A DNA stretch of 44,607 bases, from NCBI RefSeq assembly GCF_900188145.1, contig NZ_FZOJ01000036.1:1-44607 (forward strand). Direction: 5' to 3'. Shown here one piece after another: positions 7,968 to 16,180 of this stretch. The position numbers and the translations under genes are program-made. Every line of letters starts with the position of its first letter. Position 1 is the first letter of the stretch. The notes beneath the pieces were generated by a model. That model did no database searches. It saw only the letters and a list, made by a program, of their open reading frames with translations, and was not told the origin of the DNA. The DNA is from Anaerovirgula multivorans. GTDB lineage: Bacteria; Bacillota; Clostridia; Peptostreptococcales; Natronincolaceae.

Positions 7968-9698
7968 GTGAAAAAACAAGAATTAGACGTCATTTTGAGA
8001 AGCACTAATGATGCAGTGATTGCTATAAATGATAAAGGACGAATTACCCTCTTCAATCGGTCAGCTGAAAGAATTACAGGTTTTATGGAAAAAGCGGTTT
8101 TAGGGATACCAGTGCAGGAGGTGATTACCAGTACTCGCCTGCCCTATATATTAAAAACAGGAGAGTCTGAGTTAAATCAAAAACAACCATTAGGGAATAC
8201 AACGATTATTACCAGTCGTATGCCAGTAAAGGATGAAGATGGAAAAGTAATAGGGGCAGTAGCTATTTTTAGAGATATAAGTGAAGTAATGGATCTAACT
8301 CATCAAATTTATAAGCTGAAGGAGATGCAAAGTCTCTTGGAGGGGATTTTTCACTCAACTCAAGATGCTATTTCTGTATGTGATGAAAATGGTATTGGAG
8401 TCTTGATTAACCCTGCCTATACAAGGGTGACAGGTCTTACAGAAAAAAATATCATTGGAAAGCCTGTCACAGTAGATATCGCTGAAGGAGACAGTATTCA
8501 TTTACAGGTTTTAAAAACTAAAAAACCTGTAAAAAATGCAAGATTGAGGATAGGACCTCAAAAAAAAGAAGTATTAGTTCATGCAGCACCAATTGTCGTA
8601 GATGGAGAGTTAAAGGGAAGTGTCGGTGTGCTTCATGACTTGACAGAAATAAAAAAATTAACTGATGAATTAATGACAGCAAAACAGATTATCCGTAAGC
8701 TGGAGGCGAAGTATCTTTTTGATGATATTATTGCAGAAGACCAAGAAATGCAGGCAGCATTAGGGAAGGCAAAGCAGACAGCTATGACACCAGCTACTGT
8801 ATTGTTAAGAGGTGAAAGTGGTACAGGTAAGGAACTATTCGCTCATGCGATTCATAATCTTTCACAACGAAGATACAATCAGTTTGTAAGGGTAAATTGT
8901 GCAGCTATTAGTGAAAGCCTATTGGAAAGTGAATTATTCGGTTATGTAGAAGGAGCTTTTACAGGTGCAAGAAAAGGTGGCAAGAGGGGATTATTTGAAG
9001 AAGCTCATGGAGGTACCATTTTTCTAGATGAGATTACGGAAATTCCTATAAGTACCCAGGCGAAACTCCTAAGGGTGCTGCAGGAGAGGGAGGTTGTCAG
9101 GGTAGGCAGTACAAAGGCTGTTAACATTGATGTTAGAGTAATTGCCGCCACCAATATAGCTTTAGAGAATGCTGTGAAGAAGGGGAAATTTAGAGAAGAT
9201 CTGTATTATAGACTAAATGTTATTCCTATTGAGATACCACCCCTTAGAAAACGTAAAAATGATATACATCCACTCACTCTTCATTTGATAAACAAATTTA
9301 ACCAAGAGTATGGTAGAAATGTAGAGGATATCTCAAAGGAGGCTTTAGAAAGCTTGTTAGCATACGATTGGCCAGGAAATGTTAGAGAGCTTGAAAATTA
9401 TATTGGCAGAGCCTTCATTAACATGAAGTATACTGACAAAACTATTAGAGAAGAACATTTACCTAAAATTATTGATATAGCCAATAACCTCATCGAGAGT
9501 AAAAAGAAGTCTAAGGAAGAATTTGCTGACAATAAGGAACATAGTTTAAAGGAGATATTGGAAGACGTGGAGAAGAAACATATTACAGATGTTTTAAACA
9601 AATATTATGGAAATAGAACAATGACATCAAAGGAATTAAAAATTTCTCTTAGAAATCTATATTACAAAATGGAAAAATATCATATAGACAATCGATGA
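7968..9698 (+). CDS. Sigma-54-dependent activator with two PAS domains
   Basis: 576 residues: PAS1 (about 8-100), PAS2 (about 118-225), a short coiled linker, the AAA+ sigma-54 interaction domain with Walker A GESGTGKE (282-289), the sigma-54-contacting GAFTGA loop (329-334) and Walker B GGTIFLDE (348-355), then a Fis-type helix-turn-helix at the C-terminus (about 540-573). No response-regulator domain, so the PAS domains probably sense a ligand, for example a 2-oxoacid or redox state. The GTG start at 7968 follows GGGGGTGA. It sits directly before a -24/-12 promoter that drives ptb/buk/2-oxoacid oxidoreductase genes, as BkdR does for branched-chain 2-oxoacid genes in Bacillus; that role is inferred from position. 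Confidence 0.92.
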   Translation: MKKQELDVILRSTNDAVIAINDKGRITLFNRSAERITGFMEKAVLGIPVQEVITSTRLPYILKTGESELNQKQPLGNTTIITSRMPVKDEDGKVIGAVAIFRDISEVMDLTHQIYKLKEMQSLLEGIFHSTQDAISVCDENGIGVLINPAYTRVTGLTEKNIIGKPVTVDIAEGDSIHLQVLKTKKPVKNARLRIGPQKKEVLVHAAPIVVDGELKGSVGVLHDLTEIKKLTDELMTAKQIIRKLEAKYLFDDIIAEDQEMQAALGKAKQTAMTPATVLLRGESGTGKELFAHAIHNLSQRRYNQFVRVNCAAISESLLESELFGYVEGAFTGARKGGKRGLFEEAHGGTIFLDEITEIPISTQAKLLRVLQEREVVRVGSTKAVNIDVRVIAATNIALENAVKKGKFREDLYYRLNVIPIEIPPLRKRKNDIHPLTLHLINKFNQEYGRNVEDISKEALESLLAYDWPGNVRELENYIGRAFINMKYTDKTIREEHLPKIIDIANNLIESKKKSKEEFADNKEHSLKEILEDVEKKHITDVLNKYYGNRTMTSKELKISLRNLYYKMEKYHIDNR

Positions 9699-9731
9699 AA
9701 AAAGTTGCATGGTATCATGCAACTTTTTTCA
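9697..9731 (+). terminator. Terminator after the sigma-54 activator gene
   Basis: A-rich start, perfect stem GTTGCATG-gtat-CATGCAAC, then TTTTTT. The same sequence could also be an activator-binding palindrome: a related half, GGTATTGCAAC, recurs at about 9808 and TGCAAAAAAATGCA lies at 9734-9747. Confidence 0.75.
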
Positions 9732-9847
9732 TGCAAAAAAATGCATACTATGGTGTTACGACTAATTATATGAAAATTATAAAAAAGATTCATAAGGGAT
9801 TTAATTGGTATTGCAACGTCTATAAAAAAATGTCGAAACCATGAAAA

Positions 9848-9864
9848 TTGGCATAGCTTTTGCA
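9848..9864 (+). promoter_or_regulatory. Sigma-54 (-24/-12) promoter
   Basis: TTGGCATAGCTTTTGCA has the invariant GG and GC ten bases apart (GG-N10-GC) and matches the TGGCAY-N5-TTGCA consensus well. It lies about 50 nt before the remnant butyrate kinase and 150 nt after the activator gene, with palindromes in between that could be enhancer sites. Confidence 0.85.
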
Positions 9865-9914
9865 AATAAACAGATAATAGAATATATACAAAAACTATGT
9901 GGGGTGAAAAAATA

Positions 9915-10322
9915 TTGAGAGAATACATACTAGTCATTAATCCTGGGTCAACCTCTACAAAAGTCTCGTTATTTAAAGAAGAAGAAAATATTTATGAGAA
10001 GAAGTTAAATCACTCTCCCACAGAATTAGAAGAGTTTACTAAAATCACTGATCAATATGAATTAAGAAAAAGTATCATTTTAAAATGACTTCAAGAGATA
10101 GAAGTCAGTACAGAACAACTACTAGCAGTCGTAGGTAGAGGTGGTTTGCTACGACCCTTACCAGGTGGAGCCTATAAAGTAACTGAAGCAATGATTAAGG
10201 ATCTAATTGTGATTCATGTAGGGGAAGATGAAATGAAGACTTTAAATGAAGGAGTTTTAAGGGTTATTAGAGGAGAAGAGGAATTTAAAATTTATGAGAA
10301 AGAGGTAAAAATCAATGATTAG
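9915..10322 (+). pseudogene. Butyrate kinase pseudogene (internal deletion and stop)
   Basis: Reading one frame from TTG 9915 (site GGGGTG 8 nt upstream), the first ~57 codons match the start of the intact kinase (INPGSTSTK nucleotide-binding motif, ELRKSIIL). A TGA at 10086-10088 interrupts it. The same frame then continues with AVVGRGGLLRPLPGGAYKV and jumps to the C-terminal end, HVGEDEMKTLNEGVLRVIRGEEE, stopping at TAG 10320. Compared with the intact copy at 11243, about 227 internal residues are missing, including the catalytic core. The deletion keeps frame. The ptb start codon lies inside its last codons, so the remnant now acts as a 5' leader of the operon. Selenocysteine at the TGA is very unlikely because the enzyme core is gone. 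Confidence 0.9.
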
Positions 10323-11223
10323 AAATTTTCAAGATGTAATGAAGATTGCTAAAGAGCGAGGTCCTAAGATCGTATCAGTAGCTTGTGCAGAAGATGTAGA
10401 AGTATTAGTAGCTGTTAATGAAGCAAAAAAAGAAGGAATCGCTGAGGCTATCTTAGTAGGAGATCTAGAAAAGATGCAAGCTATTGCTGCAGAAAAGAAT
10501 ATTGATTTAGGCCAATTTCAAGTGATGGATATTAAGGATGCTACCGAGGCCTCAAGAAAGGCTGTGGAACTAGTTTCCAGTGGAAAGGCTCATATGGTGA
10601 TGAAGGGCTTAGTAGATACCTCTGTTATTTTAAAGGCAGTATTAGATGGAGAAATAGGCTTGAGAACAGGAAATGTATTAAGCCATGTAGCTGTATTTGA
10701 TGTAAAAGGTTATGATAGAATGTTCCTTGTTACAGATGCAGCTATGAACATTGCTCCAGATTTACAAACAAAAAAGCAAATTACCGAGAATGCAGTTCAA
10801 GTGGCCCACGCTTTGGACATAGAGGAACCAAAGGTTGCTGTGATCTGTGCTAAGGAAAAGGCAAATCCTAAGATGCCAGATACTATGGATGCAGCAGCTC
10901 TTCAAGAAATGAGCGAAAAAAGTGAAATTAAAGGTTGTCTAGTAGGAGGACCTTTTGCACTAGATAATGCTGTATCAGTGGAAGCGGCAAAGCATAAGGG
11001 AATTGATCATCCAGTGGCAGGTTATGCGGATATCTTATTGGCACCAGACATTGAAGCGGGAAATGTGTTATATAAATCCATGGTATTTTTCGCTGGAGCA
11101 AAAAATGCTGGAGTGATTGTAGGAGCTAAGGCACCTATCGTGTTAACTTCAAGAGCTGATAGTGATGAAGCAAAGCTATATTCTATAGCTTTAGGAGTAT
11201 TATGTGCAGCAAAATTATTTTAG
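10315..11223 (+). CDS. ptb: Phosphate butyryltransferase
   Basis: Converts butyryl-CoA (or branched acyl-CoA) and phosphate to acyl-phosphate and CoA. 302 residues, normal length for Ptb, with the phosphotransacetylase/Ptb fold; recognisable stretches are VMKGLVDTSVILKAVL (about 97-112), FLVTDAAMNIAPDL (about 137-150) and the end GADKxxPIVLTSRADS-like segment GAKAPIVLTSRADS. The start has GAGGT 8 nt upstream. It is followed 19 nt later by buk, so acyl-phosphate passes straight to the kinase for ATP. With the ferredoxin oxidoreductase downstream, the natural substrates are probably isobutyryl-, isovaleryl- and 2-methylbutyryl-CoA. Confidence 0.95.
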   Translation: MIRNFQDVMKIAKERGPKIVSVACAEDVEVLVAVNEAKKEGIAEAILVGDLEKMQAIAAEKNIDLGQFQVMDIKDATEASRKAVELVSSGKAHMVMKGLVDTSVILKAVLDGEIGLRTGNVLSHVAVFDVKGYDRMFLVTDAAMNIAPDLQTKKQITENAVQVAHALDIEEPKVAVICAKEKANPKMPDTMDAAALQEMSEKSEIKGCLVGGPFALDNAVSVEAAKHKGIDHPVAGYADILLAPDIEAGNVLYKSMVFFAGAKNAGVIVGAKAPIVLTSRADSDEAKLYSIALGVLCAAKLF

Positions 11224-11242
11224 TCGAAAGGTGGAAGTAGCA

Positions 11243-12319
11243 ATGAGTGAGACTTACAGAATATTAGCCATTAATCCAGGCTCTACATCTACAAAAATTG
11301 CTATATTTGATAACGAAAAGCCAGTATTTGAAGAAGTGTTAAGGCATTCTACTGAAGAGTTAAGCAAATATAATACAATTTTTGATCAATACGAATTTAG
11401 AAAAAATGTTATCCTTGAAACCTTAAATGAGAAGGGGATTAATATTACCAAGCTTGCAGCAGTAGTAGGTAGAGGCGGACTGCTAAAGCCTATAGCTGGG
11501 GGCACCTATAAGGTTGATGACAACATGCTTGAAGATTTGAAAAAGGGAGTTCTAGGGCAGCATGCCTCTAATTTAGGTGGGGTAATCGCTTATGAAATAG
11601 CGACACAATTAAACATTCCTCCCTTTATCGTAGACCCTGTAGTGGTAGATGAAATGCAGGATATTGCAAGAATCTCTGGAATGCCTGAATTGGAAAGAAA
11701 GAGTATATTCCATGCCCTCAACCAAAAGGCAGTAGCTAGAAGAGCAGCAAATGATAAAGGTGGAAATTATCAAGACTTTAATTTCATCGTAGCCCATTTA
11801 GGAGGTGGAATCTCTGTTGGTGCTCATGAAAAGGGAAAAGTCATTGATGTAAATAATGCATTAGATGGAGAAGGTCCTTTTTCACCCGAAAGAACAGGGG
11901 GTTTGCCAGCAGGGGATTTTGCAAAACTGTGCTTTTCTGGTAAGTATACCCATGATGAGATTAAGAAAAAGCTAGTAGGACAAGGTGGACTAGTTGCTTA
12001 TCTAGGAACAAATGATGGAAGAGAAGTCGTAAAGATGATTGAAGCTGGCGATAAAAAGGCAGAAACCCTCTACAAAGCAATGGCTTATCAAGTGGCCAAG
12101 GATATAGGAGCTGCAGCAGCGGTATTAAAGGGTAATGTAAATGCCATCATCCTAACTGGTGGTATTGCCTATGACAAAATGTTTACAGGATGGATTCAAG
12201 ATAGAGTGTCCTTCATCACTGAAGTTTTAGTGTACCCAGGTGAGGATGAAATGATTGCTTTGACTGAGGGTGCTCTAAGGGTGCTTAGAGGAGAAGAAGA
12301 AGCACAACAATATCAGTAA
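11243..12319 (+). CDS. buk: Butyrate kinase
   Basis: Makes ATP from butyryl- or branched acyl-phosphate and ADP. 358 residues, full length for the ASKHA acetate/butyrate kinase family: INPGSTSTK (10-18) binds phosphate, AVVGRGGLLKP (73-83), HLGGGISVGAHEKGKVIDV (185-203), and GPFSPERTGGLP (211-222). ATG 11243 is chosen because AAGGTGG lies about 9 nt upstream and homologues begin near this Met; the frame extends 13 codons further, into the end of ptb. Intact paralogue of the remnant at 9915. A 41-nt dispersed repeat follows its stop. Confidence 0.96.
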   Translation: MSETYRILAINPGSTSTKIAIFDNEKPVFEEVLRHSTEELSKYNTIFDQYEFRKNVILETLNEKGINITKLAAVVGRGGLLKPIAGGTYKVDDNMLEDLKKGVLGQHASNLGGVIAYEIATQLNIPPFIVDPVVVDEMQDIARISGMPELERKSIFHALNQKAVARRAANDKGGNYQDFNFIVAHLGGGISVGAHEKGKVIDVNNALDGEGPFSPERTGGLPAGDFAKLCFSGKYTHDEIKKKLVGQGGLVAYLGTNDGREVVKMIEAGDKKAETLYKAMAYQVAKDIGAAAAVLKGNVNAIILTGGIAYDKMFTGWIQDRVSFITEVLVYPGEDEMIALTEGALRVLRGEEEAQQYQ

Positions 12320-12330
12320 GCAAATGGTCA

Positions 12331-12371
12331 AAATCTTTGATTTCGTGGCAAGCGCTTATGTAGAGTGAAAA
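12331..12371. repeat. Dispersed 41-nt intergenic repeat, copy 1
   Basis: Starts AAATCTTTGATTTCGTG and ends TTATGTAGAGTGAAAA. 33 of 41 positions match a second copy at 19828-19868. Each copy lies just after a stop codon (buk here, glmM there). The first part can fold back (AAATC with GATTT). Confidence 0.75.
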
Positions 12372-12382
12372 AGGTGATAAAT

Positions 12383-13054
12383 ATGCTAAAGGATCGTAGA
12401 ATCCGAATTATAATTGGACATTATGGTAGTGGGAAAACTGAATTTGCAGTGAACTATGCCATCAATCTTGCCAAGGAAAATAAGAAGATTGCATTAGCAG
12501 ATCTAGATATTGTTAACCCCTACTTTCGCAGTAGAGAAAAGGAAAGCCTTCTTGAGGGATATGGTATCAAAGTAATAGCAAGCTATATCAAAGGCTCAGG
12601 GTCAGATTTACCATCAGTGACAGGGGATGTTTTGGGACCTTTGCAGGATAAAAGTTATGATGTAATATTGGATGTGGGTGGAGATGCAGTAGGAGCCAGG
12701 GCACTAGCACGATACAAAGAATATTGGAATCCAAAGGATTATGATATGTTTTGTGTGATCAATGCCAATCGTGGTGACACATCAACTGTAGAAGGCGTGC
12801 TACAACATATTCAGTCTATGGAAAACACCTCCGGTGCCAAGGTTACAGGACTCATTAACAATACACATTTGTTGAGACACACAACCGTTGAAGAGGTTAT
12901 TAAGGGCCAGGAGCTTTGCAGTAAAGTAGCTGGAGCTCTCAATACACCCATTAAATATATCACTGCCATTCATGAGGTAGCTGAAAAGCTTCCTGGCAAT
13001 CTAGAAGGGACAATTATGCCTATAAAAATGATTATGAGAGAAGAATGGATGTAA
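12383..13054 (+). CDS. P-loop NTPase of the 2-oxoacid oxidoreductase operon
   Basis: About 223 residues. Walker A GHYGSGKTE, an ADLDIVNPYF segment like the switch aspartate region of SIMIBI/MinD-type ATPases, and Walker B VILDVGGD. The loop lacks the second lysine of a true MinD/ParA deviant Walker A. No membrane segment. ATG 12383 (codon 7 of a longer frame from GTG 12365) fits the AAGGTG site better. It sits between buk and the ferredoxin subunit, 29 nt before the latter's ATG, so it should be made with the oxidoreductase. It may help assemble or activate the enzyme, for example at Fe-S clusters, but nothing in the sequence proves that. Confidence 0.8.
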   Translation: MLKDRRIRIIIGHYGSGKTEFAVNYAINLAKENKKIALADLDIVNPYFRSREKESLLEGYGIKVIASYIKGSGSDLPSVTGDVLGPLQDKSYDVILDVGGDAVGARALARYKEYWNPKDYDMFCVINANRGDTSTVEGVLQHIQSMENTSGAKVTGLINNTHLLRHTTVEEVIKGQELCSKVAGALNTPIKYITAIHEVAEKLPGNLEGTIMPIKMIMREEWM

Positions 13055-13083
13055 ACATATTAAATAGTTTAGGAGGTTTGACA

Positions 13084-13308
13084 ATGGCAAAGGCAAAAGG
13101 AAAAGTAAAATTTAACGAGGATCGCTGTAAAGGATGCGAATTATGTACAACTGTCTGTCCAGTGAAAATTGTTAAAATGGATAAAAAGAGAATCAATATC
13201 AAAGGTTATCATCCAGCAACTGTTGAAGAAATGGATAAATGTATCGGTTGTGCCAACTGTGCAACGATTTGTCCGGATTTAGTAATAAAAGTTGAGAGAG
13301 AAAAATAG
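13084..13308 (+). CDS. 2-oxoacid:ferredoxin oxidoreductase delta (ferredoxin) subunit
   Basis: 74 residues with two 4Fe-4S motifs, CKGCELCTTVCP and CIGCANCATICP, matching KorD/VorD-type subunits that carry electrons from the TPP site to ferredoxin. ATG 13084 is preceded by AGGAGG; the longer frame from 13045 overlaps the previous gene and lacks a site. Followed after 27 nt by the alpha subunit. Confidence 0.93.
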   Translation: MAKAKGKVKFNEDRCKGCELCTTVCPVKIVKMDKKRINIKGYHPATVEEMDKCIGCANCATICPDLVIKVEREK

Positions 13309-13335
13309 AGAGATCAATTGTGAGGAGGGAATACA

Positions 13336-14400
13336 ATGACTAGAATATTAATGAAGGGTAACGAAGCAATAGGTGCAGCTGCCATCAAAGCAGGGTGTAG
13401 ATACTTCTTTGGATATCCAATTACTCCGCAAAATGAATTGCCGGAATTTATGTCAAAGGAAATGCCTAAGGTAGATGGCGTTTATGTACAGGCGGAATCA
13501 GAGGTAGCTGCCATCAATATGGTCTATGGTGCAGCAGGGACAGGTGCAAGGGTTATGACATCTTCTTCTTCACCAGGAATTGCCTTAAAACAAGAGGGTA
13601 TTACCTATATCGCTGGTGCTGAACTTCCATGTGTTATCGTAAATATCAGCAGAGGAGGCCCGGGACTAGGAGGTATCCAACCATCACAGGCCGATTATTT
13701 CCAATCCACAAGAGGCGGTGGAAATGGTGATTATAGATTATTAGTCTATGCACCTGCCAGTCTTCAAGAAGCGGTAGACTTAGTAATAGAAGCCTTTGAC
13801 GCAGCTGATTATTATAGAAACCCAGTAATGGTAATAGGAGACGGTATGATCGGACAGATGATGGAGCCTGTTGAGTTTAGAGAGCCTGCTACAAAGAGAG
13901 AACTACCTACAAAGGATTGGGCAACAACAGGAACCAATAGTTCAAGAAAGCCAAACATTATTAATTCACTTGCATTAGATCCAGAAGAGTTAGAAAAACA
14001 CAATATTAAGCTTGATAAGAAATATAAAGAGATGGAAGAAAAAGAAGTAAGATATGAAATGTATAAAATGGAGGATGCCGAGGTTGTAATGGTTGCCTAT
14101 GGTACAACAGCAAGAATCGCAAAAAATGCTGTAGATGCTCTAGAAAAAGAAGGCATTAAAGTAGGATTGATTCGACCTATTACTCTATGGCCATTCCCTT
14201 ACAAAGCCTTCAAGGAAATCCCAGCCACAGCTAAAGCTTTATTAAGTGTAGAAATGAGTATGGGACAAATGATTGATGACGTGAAAATCGCCAACGAAGG
14301 AAGACTTCCAGTAGAATTCTATGGAAGAGCTGGAGGTATGATTCCTACACCTGAAGCGATTGCAGCGAAGGTGAAAGATATTTTAGGGGGTGCAAAATAA
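13336..14400 (+). CDS. vorB: 2-oxoacid:ferredoxin oxidoreductase alpha subunit (VorB-like)
   Basis: 354 residues, typical of the alpha chain of four-subunit 2-oxoacid oxidoreductases: GNEAIGAAAIKAGCRYFFGYPITPQNE-type start (described in pieces: GNEAIGAAAIKAG, then FGYPITPQNE), VMTSSSSPGIALKQEG, and RGGPGLGGIQPSQADY. This form is usually assigned to 3-methyl-2-oxobutanoate (VOR) activity, oxidising branched-chain 2-oxoacids to acyl-CoA, CO2 and reduced ferredoxin. The presence of ptb and buk in the same operon supports that. A GAGGAGGG site precedes the ATG. The last base of its stop codon is shared with the next start (TAATG). Confidence 0.93.
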   Translation: MTRILMKGNEAIGAAAIKAGCRYFFGYPITPQNELPEFMSKEMPKVDGVYVQAESEVAAINMVYGAAGTGARVMTSSSSPGIALKQEGITYIAGAELPCVIVNISRGGPGLGGIQPSQADYFQSTRGGGNGDYRLLVYAPASLQEAVDLVIEAFDAADYYRNPVMVIGDGMIGQMMEPVEFREPATKRELPTKDWATTGTNSSRKPNIINSLALDPEELEKHNIKLDKKYKEMEEKEVRYEMYKMEDAEVVMVAYGTTARIAKNAVDALEKEGIKVGLIRPITLWPFPYKAFKEIPATAKALLSVEMSMGQMIDDVKIANEGRLPVEFYGRAGGMIPTPEAIAAKVKDILGGAK

Positions 14401-15146
14401 TGACAGTTGTATTTGAAAAGACACAAGGTTTAACCGATAAACAATTTCACTATTGTCCAGGATGTACCCATGGTGTGATCCATAGATTGGTTGCAGAAGT
14501 ATTAGAGGAGTTAGGGGTAATAGGAAAAACCGTTGGTGTAGCACCGGTTGGATGCTCTGTTTTGGCTTATGACTATTTTAACTGTGATATGCATGAGGCA
14601 TCCCATGGTAGAGCTCCTGCTGTAGCAACTGGAATAAAAAGAGTATTGCCAGAGCACGTAGTATTTACCTATCAAGGAGATGGAGACTTGGCCTCCATCG
14701 GAACTGCTGAAATTATTCATGCGGCTCATAGAAGTGAAAAATTTACAACTATATTCGTAAACAATGCGATTTATGGTATGACTGGTGGGCAGATGGCTCC
14801 AACTACCTTGATAGGACAAAAAACTACTACTTCTCAAGAGGGTAGAAAACAGGAGTTAACTGGAATGCCTTTGAGAATATCTGAAATGATGGCAACTATT
14901 GATGGTGCTGTATTTGTAGAGCGGGTATCAGTACACGATGTACCTCATATAAGAAAGGCGAAAAAGGCCATTAAAAAAGCTTTTGAAATACAATTAGAAG
15001 GTAAAGGCTTTGGAATTGTTGAAGTATTATCTACTTGTCCTACCAACTGGGGTATTACACCAGTAGATTCATTAAAATGGCTGGAAGAAAATATGATTCC
15101 TTATTATCCATTAGGAAACTTCCGCACACCAGAGGAGGGGAAATAA
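14400..15146 (+). CDS. 2-oxoacid:ferredoxin oxidoreductase beta (TPP) subunit
   Basis: 248 residues. CPGCTHG near residue 19 and the TPP/Mg motif GDGDLASIGTAEIIHAA (about 98-114) with NNAIYGMTGGQ mark the thiamine diphosphate-binding beta chain. It decarboxylates the 2-oxoacid and hands electrons to the Fe-S subunit. Translationally coupled to the alpha gene by a 1-nt overlap and followed after 1 nt by gamma. Confidence 0.94.
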   Translation: MTVVFEKTQGLTDKQFHYCPGCTHGVIHRLVAEVLEELGVIGKTVGVAPVGCSVLAYDYFNCDMHEASHGRAPAVATGIKRVLPEHVVFTYQGDGDLASIGTAEIIHAAHRSEKFTTIFVNNAIYGMTGGQMAPTTLIGQKTTTSQEGRKQELTGMPLRISEMMATIDGAVFVERVSVHDVPHIRKAKKAIKKAFEIQLEGKGFGIVEVLSTCPTNWGITPVDSLKWLEENMIPYYPLGNFRTPEEGK

Positions 15147-15147
15147 T

Positions 15148-15693
15148 ATGTCAACAGAAAAGATTATTATGGCGGGCTTTGGGGGTCAAGGAGTTATGTC
15201 TATGGGGCAATTGTTAACCTATGCTGGAATGATTGAAAACAAACAAGTATCTTGGTTGCCCTCCTATGGACCAGAGATGCGTGGAGGTACTGCAAACTGT
15301 TCAGTAATTGTATCTGATAGCTTAATCGGTTCTCCTATCATAACACAGGATGCTACTGCAGTAATTGTAATGAACCTACCTTCATTAATCAAATTTGAGA
15401 AGAACCTAAGAGCAAATGGAAGAGTGTTGATTAACAGCTCATTAATCGAAAAAAAAGCTGAGAGACAAGATGTAGAGGACTATTATATACCAGCGAACGA
15501 GATTGCAAACGAAATTGGAAATCTAAGAGTTGCCAACATGGTAATGCTAGGCGCTTACTTAGAGTTGACAAAAGCTGTATCAGTGGATTCTGTAATAGAA
15601 GCGTTTAAGAAGGTATATGGTGCTGGCAAGGAGCATCTTATTCCACTAAACAAAGAAGCCCTTGAAAGAGGAGCAGCAGTAGTTAGAGGATAA
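15148..15693 (+). CDS. 2-oxoacid:ferredoxin oxidoreductase gamma subunit
   Basis: 181 residues, the gamma domain of the oxidoreductase: GFGGQGVMSMGQLL at about 10-23 (CoA/TPP-side loop), SWLPSYGPEMRGGTANC at about 36-52, and NMVMLGAYLE near 130. GAGGGG precedes the ATG inside the end of the beta gene. A terminator follows directly, so this is the last gene of the operon that begins at the sigma-54 promoter. Confidence 0.94.
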   Translation: MSTEKIIMAGFGGQGVMSMGQLLTYAGMIENKQVSWLPSYGPEMRGGTANCSVIVSDSLIGSPIITQDATAVIVMNLPSLIKFEKNLRANGRVLINSSLIEKKAERQDVEDYYIPANEIANEIGNLRVANMVMLGAYLELTKAVSVDSVIEAFKKVYGAGKEHLIPLNKEALERGAAVVRG

Positions 15694-15703
15694 ATGAACA
15701 TAG

Positions 15704-15735
15704 GAAAGCACCTTATCATCTAGGGTGCTTTTTTC
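15704..15735 (+). terminator. Terminator of the ptb-buk-oxidoreductase operon
   Basis: Stem AAAGCACC-ttatcatcta-GGGTGCTTT followed by TTTT, 11 nt after the gamma-subunit stop. Confidence 0.9.
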
Positions 15736-16180
15736 ATGTTCAAAAGTATAGTATCTTCATTGTTATTCATAGCTTCTGCCAGTTTTTCATAAGATTCATA
15801 AACCTTTTTTTCTAAGGTAGTAAATAAAAGTTTATACGATTTTATAAAAACCCAAAATAGAAGTTATTCTCAGCGTTCTTTGCAAAAATTTATATAATAA
15901 ATGCCTATAATTTCCACTAAAGAACAGCTTTATTAAGTTGTGAAAATATATTATGCTGTATTATAAAACACAAATAAATTAATTTTCAATGAATTTATTG
16001 CAGAGTAAATTCAGTACATAATAAATTAATAAACAATGCACTTAATACATAGTTTTGTACATTTTAAGCAACAATTCATACATTTCAGTATTATTTTCAT
16101 ACTAAATGCTAAAAAATTTGTAAAATGTAGTTAAAGGATAATTTAATTTATACTACCATCAAAATGTAAAGGGTGAGGAA
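15736..16180. other. Long AT-rich intergenic region before the cstA unit
   Basis: 445 nt without a convincing gene. It must hold the promoter for the hypothetical gene and cstA. AATTTTCAATGAATT at 15981-15995 resembles the CodY box AATTTTCNGAAAATT with three differences, which would suit a starvation gene, but such matches are expected by chance in AT-rich DNA. A short open stretch on the minus strand near 15720-15880 has no usable start. Confidence 0.35.

Noticed and set aside
10086..10088. In-frame TGA as selenocysteine in the first butyrate kinase
   Set aside because: The catalytic core is deleted and no SECIS-like hairpin is evident, so it is simply a stop in a pseudogene.
15715..15890. 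Short minus-strand open stretch (KSYKLLFTTLEKKVYESYEK-like)
   Set aside because: No start codon or ribosome site; part of it overlaps the operon terminator.
15981..15995. CodY box before the cstA unit
   Set aside because: Three differences from a consensus that occurs by chance in AT-rich DNA; similar weak matches occur elsewhere (for example near 27552).
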